Below are positions 7,880 through 16,206 of a stretch of 48,722 nucleotides of DNA, piece by piece. A model generated the notes under the pieces. That model was given only the letters and a program-made list of their open reading frames with translations. It was not told where the DNA came from and ran no database searches. The stretch is from a bacterium. Its GTDB lineage: Bacteria; Chloroflexota; Dormibacteria; Aeolococcales; Bog-877. The stretch is from NCBI GenBank assembly GCA_021801645.1, contig JAJYXT010000004.1, positions 1 through 48,722 on the forward strand, in the 5' to 3' direction. The stretch's first letter is position 1. Every line of letters begins with the position of its first letter. The position numbers were made by a program, and so were the translations under genes.

Positions 7880-10072
7880 TCAGCGGCCGTCCCCTCCGCT
7901 GGCCGTGGCCACCGGGGCGGCGGTGGCCGCCTCCCGAGGTGGTCGGTAGCGGCACTTGGGATATCCGGAACAGGAGACGAAGGGCCCGAACCGGCCCATG
8001 CGGCGCACCAGGGGCTGGCCACACTCCGGGCAGCTCTCCCCGGTCGGCTCCGGCGCGGGCCGGGCTGGCCGGCTGGCCCCCGGCTCGGGACGGATGTAGC
8101 GGCACTTGGGGTACCCGGAGCAGCCCACGAAGGGACCGCGGCGGCCACTGCGCTTCACCAGCGGACGGCCGCACTCCGGGCAGGCCTCCCCGACCTCCTC
8201 GGCGGCGGCCCGCTCCTCTCGGCCCTGGATGTAGTCGCACTCCGGGTACCGGCTGCAGCCCACGAACTCGCCGAAGCGCCCGGTGCGGACCACCAGCTCG
8301 GCTCCGCAACGGGGACAGTCGCCACCGGCGGGCGGTGCCTTCACCCGGACCCGCGGCATGTCCTCCTGGGCCTTCTCCAGGACCTTGGCGAAGGGCTCGT
8401 ACCAGGACCGCACCACCGGGATCCAGCCCTCGGCACCCGCCTCTATGGCATCCAGCCTCCGCTCCAGCTCGGCCGTGAACCCCAGGTCGACGACGTCCGG
8501 GAACTGGGTGGTCAGCGCCTCGTTGACCGCCACCCCGAGGGGGGTGGGATGCAGCCGTCGCTCCACCTGGCGGACATAACCGCGGGTCTGGATCAGCTCC
8601 ACCGTGGGGGCGTAGGTGCTGGGACGGCCGATCCCTCGCTCCTCCAGCTCCCGGACCAGGGTGGCCTCCGTGAAGCGGGGCGGAGGCTGGCTGAAGTGCT
8701 GCTCAGGGAGCAGCTCCAGGAGGCGAGCGAGATCGCCCTCGGCGAGGAGCGGCAGGAGCTGGTCCTCCCGCTCCTCAGCGGCCGCCACCTTGGTGAAGCC
8801 GTCGAAGGTGAGGCGGCTGCCGGTGGCGCGGAACTGGTGGCCGGCCGCCTCCAGCTCGCATCTCGTGTTCTCGAACTGAGCGGGGCTCATCTGGCTGGCC
8901 ACGAAACGGCGCCAGATCAGCCGGTAGAGCCGGAGCTGGTCGGAGCTCAGGTGATCGGCCACCGCTTCTGGGGTGCGCTCCACGCTGGTGGGCCTGATCG
9001 CCTCGTGAGCGTCCTGGCTGGCCACCGGGCCGGCCCCGCGGCGGCGAGCGGCTCCCTTGGACCCGAGGTAGCGGGGCCCGAAGGCGCTCGCCACGTAGGT
9101 GTGAGCCTCATCTCTGGCCAGGTCGCTGATGCGCACCGAGTCGGTGCGCATGTAGGTGATCAGCCCGACCGGACCGGCCGAGCCCAGCTCCACGCCCTCG
9201 TAGAGCTGCTGGGCCACCCGCATGGTCTTGCTCGGGCTGAACCGCAGCTGCGCCGAGGCCTCCTGCTGCAGGGTGCTGGTGGTGTGTGGCTGGGGCGGAT
9301 TGCGCCGCTGATTGCGCACCTCGACCGAGGCCACCCGGAACGGCTGTCCCTCGACCTGCGCCATCACCTGGCGGGCTGCCAGCTCGTTCGGCAGCGCCGA
9401 CCCACCGTCATCGTCGGCGGCACGTCCCCTCCTCCCCTTCGCCGGGGGGTGATAGCGCGCGGAGAACCCCTCGCCCGAGCTGGTCTCCAGCCGGGCATCC
9501 AGGGTCCAGCTCTCCACCGGCTTGAAGGCCTCGATCTCCAGCTCGCGATCGCAGACGAGGCGGACCGCCACCGACTGCACCCGGCCGGCGGAGAGTCCCT
9601 TGCGGACCTTGCGCCAGAGAAGCGGGCTCAGCTTGTACCCCAAAAGGCGGTCGATGGAACGGCGCGCCTGGTAGGCGTCCACCAGGTTGCGGTCGATCTC
9701 CCGGGGCACTTTGAGGGCGGCCTCCACCGCCGGGCGGGTGACCTCGCGGAAGACGATCCGCTCCGGCTGCTTGAGACGAAGCTGGTTGGCGATGTGCCAG
9801 GCGATCGCCTCCCCCTCCCGGTCCGGGTCAGCCGCCAGCAGGACTCGGCCGGCCTTGCGGGCAGCCGACTTCAGCTCCTGGAGCTGCTTCTCCTTCCCCT
9901 TGATCACCGTGTAATCGGGGGTGAATCCGTCGTCCACGTCGATCCCCAACTTGGAACGGGGGAGGTCAACGACATGGCCCATGGAGGCCTTGACCTCGTA
10001 GTCCCTGCCGAGGAACTTGCTCAAGGTCCGGGCCTTGCTGGGCGATTCGACGATGATGAGGTTGCTGGGCAT
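7880..10072 (-). CDS. topA: DNA topoisomerase I (type IA)
   Basis: Topoisomerase I relaxes negative supercoils through a covalent 5'-phosphotyrosine intermediate. The N-terminal Toprim domain has IIVESPSKA and, at residues 82-88, DPDREGE with the metal-binding acidic residues. The active-site motif is GLITYMRTDS (Tyr near residue 293). At the C-terminus are three C4 zinc ribbons, each starting CPRCG or CPECG and closing with CS.YP.C. I place the start at the ATG at 10072, where the family sequence MPSNLIIVESPSKA begins. An in-frame ATG at 10117 would add 15 unrelated residues. The product has 730 residues. Confidence 0.96.
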   Translation of the reverse strand: MPSNLIIVESPSKARTLSKFLGRDYEVKASMGHVVDLPRSKLGIDVDDGFTPDYTVIKGKEKQLQELKSAARKAGRVLLAADPDREGEAIAWHIANQLRLKQPERIVFREVTRPAVEAALKVPREIDRNLVDAYQARRSIDRLLGYKLSPLLWRKVRKGLSAGRVQSVAVRLVCDRELEIEAFKPVESWTLDARLETSSGEGFSARYHPPAKGRRGRAADDDGGSALPNELAARQVMAQVEGQPFRVASVEVRNQRRNPPQPHTTSTLQQEASAQLRFSPSKTMRVAQQLYEGVELGSAGPVGLITYMRTDSVRISDLARDEAHTYVASAFGPRYLGSKGAARRRGAGPVASQDAHEAIRPTSVERTPEAVADHLSSDQLRLYRLIWRRFVASQMSPAQFENTRCELEAAGHQFRATGSRLTFDGFTKVAAAEEREDQLLPLLAEGDLARLLELLPEQHFSQPPPRFTEATLVRELEERGIGRPSTYAPTVELIQTRGYVRQVERRLHPTPLGVAVNEALTTQFPDVVDLGFTAELERRLDAIEAGAEGWIPVVRSWYEPFAKVLEKAQEDMPRVRVKAPPAGGDCPRCGAELVVRTGRFGEFVGCSRYPECDYIQGREERAAAEEVGEACPECGRPLVKRSGRRGPFVGCSGYPKCRYIRPEPGASRPARPAPEPTGESCPECGQPLVRRMGRFGPFVSCSGYPKCRYRPPREAATAAPVATASGGDGR

Positions 10073-10206
10073 GAACGGTTTGAACTCCGAGGCCTTGGGG
10101 CCAGGCGATGATAACAACAGCCTTCCACGCCTCCCCCCAGTTCAAGCAGCCGCAGGGCAACCCGCCACTAAACTGGGTCGATATCCCGCATGAGGAGGCT
10201 TGGCGC
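10073..10206. promoter_or_regulatory. Divergent intergenic region between topA and the ferredoxin-NADP reductase gene
   Basis: Promoters for both genes should lie in these 134 bases. On the minus strand TATCAT at 10113-10108 is a possible -10 for topA. On the plus strand TAAACT at 10169-10174 is a possible -10 for the reductase. Neither has a clear -35 at the usual spacing. GAGGAGG at 10192-10198 is a strong ribosome-binding site eight bases before a TTG at 10207, and it decides the start of the plus-strand gene. Confidence 0.4.
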
Positions 10207-10992
10207 TTGCCCGTCCTTGTCGACGACCGGTACCAGAAGGGGCTCATTGTGGCCCGCCGCGACTTCACCAAGGACCTCTGGTCCATCCGGATCCGCCCGT
10301 CCGACCCCTTCCCCTTTCGGGCCGGCCAGTACGCCACCCTGGGCGTCGAGCTGGAGGACCGGGTGCTGGAGCGCCCGTACTCGATCGTCTCGGCGCCAGA
10401 GGAGCCGGAGCTGGAGCTCTTCATCGAGCTGATCCCGGGAGGTGCCCTCACCCCTCACCTGCATCGGCTGGGAGAGGGGCAGACGGTGTGGCTCCGCCGG
10501 CGCCCCAAGGGGCTGTTCCTGCGCCAGCCACCGGCGGCAGACCTGATCCACCTGTTCTGCGCCACGGTGACCGGGGTCGCGCCGTTCGCCAGCTTCCTGC
10601 GCCAGTTGGTCCGCCGGTCCCAGAGCGAAGGGGGCGCCGTGCCCAGGATCCTCCTGCTCCAGGGAGCCAGCCATGCCGACGAGTTCGGCTACCTGGAGGA
10701 GATGGAGCGGATGAGCCGCGATCTCCCCGGCTTCCGCTACGTGCCCACGGTGAGTCGGCCCTGGGATGAACCCGGGTGGGAGGGAGAGGTGGGCCGGGCC
10801 GAGGACGTCCTGCGCAAGCACGCCGATGACTTCGGCGTGGCGCCGGGCCAGGGGATGGTCTACCTGTGTGGCCACCCGGGGATGATCGCCGGCGGTCGTG
10901 CGCTCATGCGCCGGCGCGGCCTCCAGGACAAGGAGATCCTGGAGGAGCAGTACTGGCCCGAGGGCAAGGAGCCCACCGGCTCCGACACCTGA
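10207..10992 (+). CDS. Ferredoxin/flavodoxin-NADP(+) reductase, FPR type
   Basis: This FAD protein moves electrons between NADP(H) and ferredoxin or flavodoxin. It has an FAD-binding barrel (residues about 1-100) with RPYSIVSAPEE, then an NADP-binding domain with GVAPFASFLRQL and YLCGHPGMI. The C-terminus ends EEQYWPEGK..., close to the terminal aromatic region of FPR-type enzymes. The frame opens at 10108, but a perfect GAGGAGG site sits eight bases before the TTG at 10207, giving 261 residues. That is the usual size, so I choose this start. Its electron partner is not encoded here. Confidence 0.88.
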   Translation: MPVLVDDRYQKGLIVARRDFTKDLWSIRIRPSDPFPFRAGQYATLGVELEDRVLERPYSIVSAPEEPELELFIELIPGGALTPHLHRLGEGQTVWLRRRPKGLFLRQPPAADLIHLFCATVTGVAPFASFLRQLVRRSQSEGGAVPRILLLQGASHADEFGYLEEMERMSRDLPGFRYVPTVSRPWDEPGWEGEVGRAEDVLRKHADDFGVAPGQGMVYLCGHPGMIAGGRALMRRRGLQDKEILEEQYWPEGKEPTGSDT

Positions 10993-11019
10993 ATTCGGGT
11001 CTGTTCTAAGCCGAAACTC

Positions 11020-11061
11020 AGCCGCCGCCAGGAGAGTTGAGCTGAGATGAGCCGCCGCCAG
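11020..11061. repeat. Short direct repeat, two 12-base copies 30 bases apart
   Basis: AGCCGCCGCCAG occurs at 11020-11031 and again at 11050-11061, in the 83-base gap between the reductase stop and the glycosyltransferase start. A function is not evident; it may be a local duplication or a binding site for a dimeric regulator. It overlaps the tiny open frame at 11047. Confidence 0.4.
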
Positions 11062-11079
11062 CGGGCTGCACCCGGGTGA
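11047..11079 (+). CDS. Possible 10-codon leader peptide before the GT-C gene
   Basis: An ATG at 11047 opens a frame of 10 codons (MSRRQRAAPG) whose TGA at 11077-11079 shares bases with the GTG start of the next gene (GTGA). The downstream GTG has no good ribosome-binding site of its own, so translation of this mini-frame could deliver ribosomes to it. This is inferred from layout only. The peptide has no recognisable function, and it may be a chance frame. Confidence 0.22.
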   Translation: MSRRQRAAPG

Positions 11080-12608
11080 AGGAGCTGTTGCTCCCCGAGC
11101 CACTAGCCTCCCCCACCCTGAGTGGGAGCGAGCGCGCCCACTCGCGCCGCGCGGCGCTGCTCGCCGCGCTCCCCTTCGTCATATACGTTGGCCTCCGGGT
11201 GCCCTCCCTCTTCGAGCCGCACTGGTACAGCGACGAGGCGGGGTACGCCACCACGGCCTGGTTCTCCACCCACGGTCTGGCCCTGTACCAGACCATCTGG
11301 AACAACAAGCCGCCCCTCCTCTTCTGGATCTACGACGTGGCGCTCTGGGCCTTCGGCCCCAGCGAGTTCGGCCTCCACCTGCTGTCCACCCTGGCCGGGC
11401 TCCTGGCCCTCGGGGCGCTCGGGTGGGCGCTTCGGCGGAGGCCCGGTGGCTGGCGGCGCCTGGGGCCGCTGCTGGCGGCGGCGGTGCTTCTGGGAATCCC
11501 CTTCCTGGGGGGGGACCTGGCACTGCCGGAGAACTTCCTCATCGCCCCCGAGGCGCTGGGAATGGTGCTGGTCCTGGAGGGCCTGGAGCGAAGGCAGGCG
11601 CGCTGGATGGTGGGTGCCGGACTGCTGCTGGCCGCGGCGGTCCTGATCCAGCAGACGGCGCTGGCGGCGGTGGCCGCAGCGGCCCTCCTGGTAGCGGTCC
11701 GACCGGAGCCCTTTCGGGGGCGGCGGATCGGGGCCCTGCTGCTGGCCTGCGGGGTCGGCGTGGCGGCGGGGCTGGCCCCCTATCTGGTCACGGCCGGCCC
11801 CGGCCAGCTGTGGCACTTCCTGGTGAGCTCGTACCGCCAGTACACCTCCCAGTCCCTGCCCCTCACCGCGCTGACCCTTCTCCCGCGGGCCCTGGCGGGC
11901 CTCTTGCTGCTGGTGGGAGCGGCCGGCCGGCGGCGCGACACCCCCCTGGCCCAGCTGGCCGCGGTCTGGCTGGTCGCTGACCTCTTCGCCTACCTCCTTC
12001 CCAACCGCCCCTACCCCCACTTCCTGCTGCCGGCCGTGGTCCCGCTGTGCCTTGTCCTCTCTGGACTGCACCGGCCCAGCTGGGTCTCGAGTCCCAGGCT
12101 CCCCAGGCTGGCGCTGCCGGCGTCCGCCGCTCTCTGCGTCGGCACCTGGGCTGCCCTCTTCGCCATGAACGCCTCCGGCCTCTTCAGCGGGCTTCTCACC
12201 CTTGAGTACATCCCACTCTCCGTGGGACGGGCGGTCGGGGCAGTCACCGAGACCCAGTACCTCTCCGCGTTCGGCCTGGACACCTTGGGAGAGTCCCAGG
12301 CCGTGGCCTACATCCGGAGCCACCACCTGGAGGGCGCCTCCGCGGTGGTGTGGTCGGCCAACGCCTGGCCCTACCTGCTGGCTCGGCTGCGCCCGGTACT
12401 GCCAACGCCGGCCATCTACATGGACGCCTTCTGGCTGGGGGAGCGAGCCCTCATCGACCGGGTCCGGAGCTCCCTGCCGGAACTGGTCGTGGTGGACGGC
12501 AGCGGAATCCCCTCGGCCCTCCGAGACTTCCTGGACAGCTCCTACAGGGTGGTGGAGCGGGGAGCCGGTGGCTCCGCGGTCTGGCTCCGGGAGGACTCCT
12601 CGGGCTAG
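11076..12608 (+). CDS. GT-C fold membrane glycosyltransferase (ArnT/PMT/GT39-like)
   Basis: This 510-residue protein has about ten or more hydrophobic segments. The first large loop after the first membrane helix contains YSDEAGYAT, with an Asp-Glu pair at residues 53-54. In GT-C enzymes such as ArnT and protein O-mannosyltransferases this acidic position is catalytic, and the sugar donor is a polyprenyl-phosphate sugar. NKPPLLFWIY follows, also typical of the family. The C-terminal 150 residues form a soluble-looking domain with YIRSHH and VVDGSGIPS. The start is taken as GTG at 11076, with poor ribosome-binding support. The stop TAG is shared with the convergent tadZ-like gene. The acceptor is unknown. 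Confidence 0.78.
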   Translation: MKELLLPEPLASPTLSGSERAHSRRAALLAALPFVIYVGLRVPSLFEPHWYSDEAGYATTAWFSTHGLALYQTIWNNKPPLLFWIYDVALWAFGPSEFGLHLLSTLAGLLALGALGWALRRRPGGWRRLGPLLAAAVLLGIPFLGGDLALPENFLIAPEALGMVLVLEGLERRQARWMVGAGLLLAAAVLIQQTALAAVAAAALLVAVRPEPFRGRRIGALLLACGVGVAAGLAPYLVTAGPGQLWHFLVSSYRQYTSQSLPLTALTLLPRALAGLLLLVGAAGRRRDTPLAQLAAVWLVADLFAYLLPNRPYPHFLLPAVVPLCLVLSGLHRPSWVSSPRLPRLALPASAALCVGTWAALFAMNASGLFSGLLTLEYIPLSVGRAVGAVTETQYLSAFGLDTLGESQAVAYIRSHHLEGASAVVWSANAWPYLLARLRPVLPTPAIYMDAFWLGERALIDRVRSSLPELVVVDGSGIPSALRDFLDSSYRVVERGAGGSAVWLREDSSG

Positions 12609-13747
12609 CGCTTCAGCTTGGTGGCGAGGGGGGGGGAGATCTGGGCGAAAATCCCGCGCAGCGACTTGACCCAGCGGTTGCCCGGCTGGCGCCAGGCCAG
12701 GGGTTCCCCACCGCTCAGAGACCTGACGCCGTCGAGCCCGGCGTGGGGCACGGCCAGAACCGGCTGCTCCAGCACCCGGGAGGCGCGGTCCGCCTCCACC
12801 TGGTGGTAGGGAAGGACGCAGTTGAGAAGCACCGAAACGCGGTCCCGGGGGATCCGCAGCTGGTCGCAGATGCGCAGCCAGGCGAGGACCGCGAACACCC
12901 CTGGGTTGTCCGGAGTGCCCACCACCACCATGTGGTCGGAGCGCTCCAGCATGTCGATCCCGCCGTTATCGAGCCGCCCTCCCTGGTCCACCACCACCAG
13001 CTCGGCAGGATGGGTGAGCCTCAGGATGATCGCCCCGACGGCAGCCGGCGACACCGAGTCCGCCAACTCCGGGCGAGCGGGCGCGGGAAGGACCGACACC
13101 CCGCTGGGATGACGGGGGAGCCGGTCGAAGATCTCCTCCTCAGGACCGACCGACGAAAGCTCCACCCAGGTGGGGGTCTGGGGCGGCAAGTTGAAGGCTA
13201 GGAGGGCAGAGCCGAACCGGGGTACGTTGTCCACCAGCGCCACCCGGTAGGCGTCGGCTGCCAGCACCGCTAGGTTGGCCGCCAGCATCGTCCTGCCCGT
13301 GCCGCCTCGGGGCCCACACACCACCCAGAGCTCCCCACGGCCCTTGGCCGGTCGCTCGGGTGTCACCGAGGCGTCGAGCCGGGAACGGACGAGGTCGGAG
13401 AGCACCTTGGCAGAGGCCGTGCGCGGCAGCTTCTCGCTGGCCCCGGCGTCCAGTGCGGCCGCCACCAGGGGCGAGTTGGCATCCGCTGCCACCAGGATGA
13501 TCGGGATCGCGGCGTGAAGAATGCTGGCTCGGATCTGGCGGACCAGGGGAACCAGCGCCGGGTCCTCCCCGAAGACCTCGATCACCGCGGCGTCGGCGGG
13601 ATTGGCCTCGAGCACGGCAGCGGCGGCGGCCGTCGAATCGAAGCCGACCAGCTCCAGACCGTTCTCGGCCAGCGCCTGGCGGATCACCTCCGACCTCGAT
13701 GCCTGACGGGCGATCACCAGCACCTTGCGCGGGAGGGTGTCAGGCAT
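12605..13747 (-). CDS. TadZ/CpaE-like protein: degenerate receiver plus MinD/ParA-family domain
   Basis: This 380-residue protein has two domains. Residues about 7-125 look like a response-regulator receiver fold (KVLVIA start, IPIILVAAD strand), but the strand that should hold the phospho-acceptor Asp reads AAVIEV, so phosphorylation is unlikely. Residues about 138-360 look like a MinD/ParA ATPase. The deviant Walker A reads PRGGTGRT at 146-153, with Arg at both positions usually Lys. Walker B reads VVVDQGG. TadZ/CpaE proteins localise pilus secretion machinery, and departures in the P-loop are known among them. No other tad genes are in the window. It follows rplS by 55 bases. Confidence 0.75.
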   Translation of the reverse strand: MPDTLPRKVLVIARQASRSEVIRQALAENGLELVGFDSTAAAAAVLEANPADAAVIEVFGEDPALVPLVRQIRASILHAAIPIILVAADANSPLVAAALDAGASEKLPRTASAKVLSDLVRSRLDASVTPERPAKGRGELWVVCGPRGGTGRTMLAANLAVLAADAYRVALVDNVPRFGSALLAFNLPPQTPTWVELSSVGPEEEIFDRLPRHPSGVSVLPAPARPELADSVSPAAVGAIILRLTHPAELVVVDQGGRLDNGGIDMLERSDHMVVVGTPDNPGVFAVLAWLRICDQLRIPRDRVSVLLNCVLPYHQVEADRASRVLEQPVLAVPHAGLDGVRSLSGGEPLAWRQPGNRWVKSLRGIFAQISPPLATKLKR

Positions 13748-13802
13748 GCTCCAAGTCTATTGCCTCCAGGTGGGAGTGATCAGCAGCAGGGCGAAGTCGG
13801 CG

Positions 13803-14264
13803 TCACTTGGTTGCGGCCCGCCCCCGGAGCCCCCGGCGCCGACTTGGTGCAGCCGGAGCCTCGACCGGATCCTCCACCACCACCTCACTCGCCGCCTCCA
13901 CCGCCGCGGCCCGCGCCGGGCCTTCCCGGCGCTCCCGAATCCGGGCCTGCTTGCCCACCTTCCCGCGCAGGTAGTAGAGCTTGGCCCGGTGCACCACGCC
14001 GTGCCTCACCACCTCGATCTTGGCGAGCCGAGGCGAGTGGATCAGGAAGGTGCGCTCCACCCCCACCCCGTGGGCGGTGCGGCGCACGATCACCGACTCC
14101 CGCACCCCTCCGCCCTTCAGCCCGATCACCACGCCCTCGAAGACCTGAACCCGCTCGCGGGTGCCCTCGACCACCTTGGCGTGGACCCTCACCGTGTCCC
14201 CGGGCCTGAGCTCCGGGACGTCGGATCGAAGCTGCTCCTCCTCGAGCAGGTCGATGATGTTCAC
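13803..14264 (-). CDS. rplS: 50S ribosomal protein L19
   Basis: L19 sits at the subunit interface of the ribosome. The conserved body covers residues 1 to about 115: [50 protein letters not shown] and RAKLYYLR. After that comes a non-conserved tail of about 35 residues rich in Ala, Glu and Pro, ending in an Arg-rich stretch ([14 protein letters not shown]). The GTG start overlaps the trmD stop by four bases. rpsP-rimM-trmD-rplS is a classic operon. Confidence 0.96.
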   Translation of the reverse strand: MNIIDLLEEEQLRSDVPELRPGDTVRVHAKVVEGTRERVQVFEGVVIGLKGGGVRESVIVRRTAHGVGVERTFLIHSPRLAKIEVVRHGVVHRAKLYYLRGKVGKQARIRERREGPARAAAVEAASEVVVEDPVEAPAAPSRRRGLRGRAATK

Positions 14265-15001
14265 TGCGCACCTCCACCAGCCTCGCCGCCCGTCCGGGCG
14301 GCGGGTCTCGATTGCCCTGTCGTCTCCGCCTTGAGGAGCAGGTCCGGGCGGATCCGGGAGGCCCGCTCGAGGGCGGCCCGGCGCCGCCAGGCAGCGATCT
14401 TCGCGTGATCGCCGCTGCGAAGCACTGATGGTACCGAAAGTCCCTCGTAGACTGCCGGGCGCGTGTACTGGGGATACTCGGGAAGCCCTTCCGCGAAGCT
14501 CTCGTCAAGGCTGGACTCGGGATCCCCCAGCGTCCCTGGCAGGTGCCGGGCCACCGCCTCCACCAGGGCCATGGCCGCGAGCTCGCCACCGGCCAGCACG
14601 AAGTCCCCGACCGAGACCTCCTCCAGGCCGAGACCGTCCACCACCCGCTGGTCGACCCCCTCATACCGGCCACAGACAAGCATCAGCGACTCCTCCCGGG
14701 CCAGCTCGAGCACCAACCCGGCATCCAAACGCCTCCCTCCGGCCGCCATCAGGATGGAGCGGGGGGACCGGACCGCCTGCAGGCTGCGCACCGCCGCGAA
14801 CAGCGGCTCGGGGCGGAGCACCATCCCCGGTCCTCCCCCGAAGGGGGCGTCGTCCACCTGCCGGCGCGAACCGATCCCCCAGTTCCTGAGATCGTGAGCC
14901 TCCAGCTGCACCACACCGGTGGCCAGAGCTCGGCCCACCACCCCTACCCCCAGCGGGCCGGGGAAGACCTCCGGGAAGAGGGTGAGGACATCAACCCGCA
15001 T
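14261..15001 (-). CDS. trmD: tRNA (guanine-37-N1)-methyltransferase
   Basis: TrmD adds the m1G37 methyl group that prevents +1 frameshifting on tRNAs reading CCN and some CUN and CGG codons. The N-terminus [13 protein letters not shown] is diagnostic. [11 protein letters not shown] and the trefoil-knot SAM-binding stretch with [26 protein letters not shown] follow. [21 protein letters not shown] near the C-terminus is also conserved. Its 246-residue length is normal. The ATG start overlaps rimM by 11 bases, and the end overlaps rplS by four. Confidence 0.97.
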   Translation of the reverse strand: MRVDVLTLFPEVFPGPLGVGVVGRALATGVVQLEAHDLRNWGIGSRRQVDDAPFGGGPGMVLRPEPLFAAVRSLQAVRSPRSILMAAGGRRLDAGLVLELAREESLMLVCGRYEGVDQRVVDGLGLEEVSVGDFVLAGGELAAMALVEAVARHLPGTLGDPESSLDESFAEGLPEYPQYTRPAVYEGLSVPSVLRSGDHAKIAAWRRRAALERASRIRPDLLLKAETTGQSRPAARTGGEAGGGAQ

Positions 15002-15506
15002 CGTCCCATGGCTCCAGGAAGGCGGCAGAGACCGTGAGCCGACCGCCCTCTAAGTCAACCTCCAGAACGGCGGACCGGACCGCGGGGACCAGGCTCTCAC
15101 CTCCGGACCCGCTCACCACCAGGACGTCGTTGGCGGGATACGGCTGCACGTCCGCGACGACGCCGCGCTCGATCCCGCGCTCGTCGACCACCCGAAGGCC
15201 GACCAGCTGGAAGTGGAAGTACTCCCCTTCCGGAAGGGCTCGCACGCTCTCGATGGGGACCTCCAGGTACCCACCCACCAGGCGCAGGGCCTCGCTCCGG
15301 TCCTCCACCCCGCCGAGCCGGCAGAGCAGGTGGTCACCGGCTGCGCGAGGTTCGCGGATCTCCCGGGGCGTCCCTTCCACGAAGACCTCGGTGCCCTCGG
15401 GGAGACGGTCCACTCCTCCACCCAGGAGCTCCAGGGCCACCTCGCCTCGCAGGCCATGGGCCTTCAGCACCCGCGCCACGCGCACCCTCTCCGGAGGTTT
15501 GCTCAA
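14991..15506 (-). CDS. rimM: 16S rRNA processing protein RimM
   Basis: RimM assists maturation of the 30S head domain and binds S19. The N-terminal domain has RVARVLKAHGLRGEVAL, and the C-terminal PRC-barrel domain has YFHFQLVGLRVVDERG, VVADVQPYPANDVLVV and a closing LEPWD. Its 171 residues match the family. The start is TTG and shares TTGA with the khpA stop. The operon position between khpA and trmD supports the assignment. Confidence 0.94.
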   Translation of the reverse strand: MSKPPERVRVARVLKAHGLRGEVALELLGGGVDRLPEGTEVFVEGTPREIREPRAAGDHLLCRLGGVEDRSEALRLVGGYLEVPIESVRALPEGEYFHFQLVGLRVVDERGIERGVVADVQPYPANDVLVVSGSGGESLVPAVRSAVLEVDLEGGRLTVSAAFLEPWDDAG

Positions 15507-15742
15507 TCGACGACCTCTACCTGGACCCGGTCCCGCGCCCTGAGCGAGGCGGACCGAACCACCATCCGGATGGCCTCCACGTTCCGCCCCTGACGACCGA
15601 TCACCCGGCCCAGGTCCTCCGGGGCCGTCCAGATCCGCACCATGTAGTGGTGCCCCTGTCCTTCGATCTCCACGCGAACGTCGTCTGGGCGGCTGACCAG
15701 CTGCCGGACGATGTGGCTGACCAGCTCGCGGTAGTCCGGCAC
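15503..15742 (-). CDS. khpA: KH-domain RNA-binding protein KhpA (YlqC)
   Basis: This small RNA chaperone has a single KH domain with GRVIGRQGRNVEAIR, where GRQG is the RNA-binding GxxG loop. In Gram-positive bacteria KhpA partners with KhpB (Jag) and affects cell division and RNA stability. I place the start at the GTG at 15742, giving 79 residues, the family length. It lies four bases after the rpsP stop and eight bases after a GAGGT site. A TTG at 15766 would overlap rpsP by 20 bases and add eight residues. Position between rpsP and rimM is the standard one. Confidence 0.92.
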   Translation of the reverse strand: MPDYRELVSHIVRQLVSRPDDVRVEIEGQGHHYMVRIWTAPEDLGRVIGRQGRNVEAIRMVVRSASLRARDRVQVEVVD

Positions 15743-15746
15743 CGGA

Positions 15747-16172
15747 TCAGACCTCGGACTCGACAACGGTCACCTCTTCGGGCTCGTCTGCAGCCGTCTC
15801 CGTCTCCGCCTCGGCCTCCGTGCTGGCCACCTGCTCCGGCTCGGCGGCGTCGACGGTTGGCTCGGGGGGCGCCGATTCCGCCTCGGGCGCGGCGGCCGCA
15901 GTTTCCGCACGGGCGCGACGGGGCTTGGCCTCCAGCATCCCCTGCCGTTCGAGAAGCTGCCTCACGGCGTCCGAGGGGCGGGCCCCGGTGGCCATCCAGT
16001 ACCGGATCCGGTCGTCCTGCAACTTCACCACCACGGGATCCGGGAGCGGGTCGTAGTACCCCACCATCTCAATGAAGCGCCCATCGCGCGGGGAGCGCGC
16101 GTCCGCCACCACCACCCGGTAGAAGGGGCGCTTCTTGGCCCCCATCCTCTTCAGCCTGATCTTCACCGCCAT
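15747..16172 (-). CDS. rpsP: 30S ribosomal protein S16 with long acidic tail
   Basis: S16 is an early-binding protein of the small subunit. Residues 1 to about 80 are the conserved body: [34 protein letters not shown] and GYYDPLPDP. The remaining 60 residues are an Ala/Glu/Pro-rich acidic tail with little hydrophobic content, absent from E. coli S16 (82 residues). A GAGGAGG site lies seven bases upstream of the ATG. It is first of the rpsP-khpA-rimM-trmD-rplS run and follows ffh by 34 bases. Confidence 0.96.
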   Translation of the reverse strand: MAVKIRLKRMGAKKRPFYRVVVADARSPRDGRFIEMVGYYDPLPDPVVVKLQDDRIRYWMATGARPSDAVRQLLERQGMLEAKPRRARAETAAAAPEAESAPPEPTVDAAEPEQVASTEAEAETETAADEPEEVTVVESEV

Positions 16173-16206
16173 GCTGGTCCTCCTCGCTTGGTGCGCTGGT
16201 CCGCTC

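Noticed and set aside
7814-10111. 765-codon open frame on the plus strand opposite topA
   Set aside because: It is the antisense shadow of topA. GC-rich codons leave few stops on the opposite strand, and the translation has no family resemblance.
10108-10206. 33-codon longer start for the ferredoxin reductase
   Set aside because: A perfect ribosome-binding site and normal protein length support the TTG at 10207.
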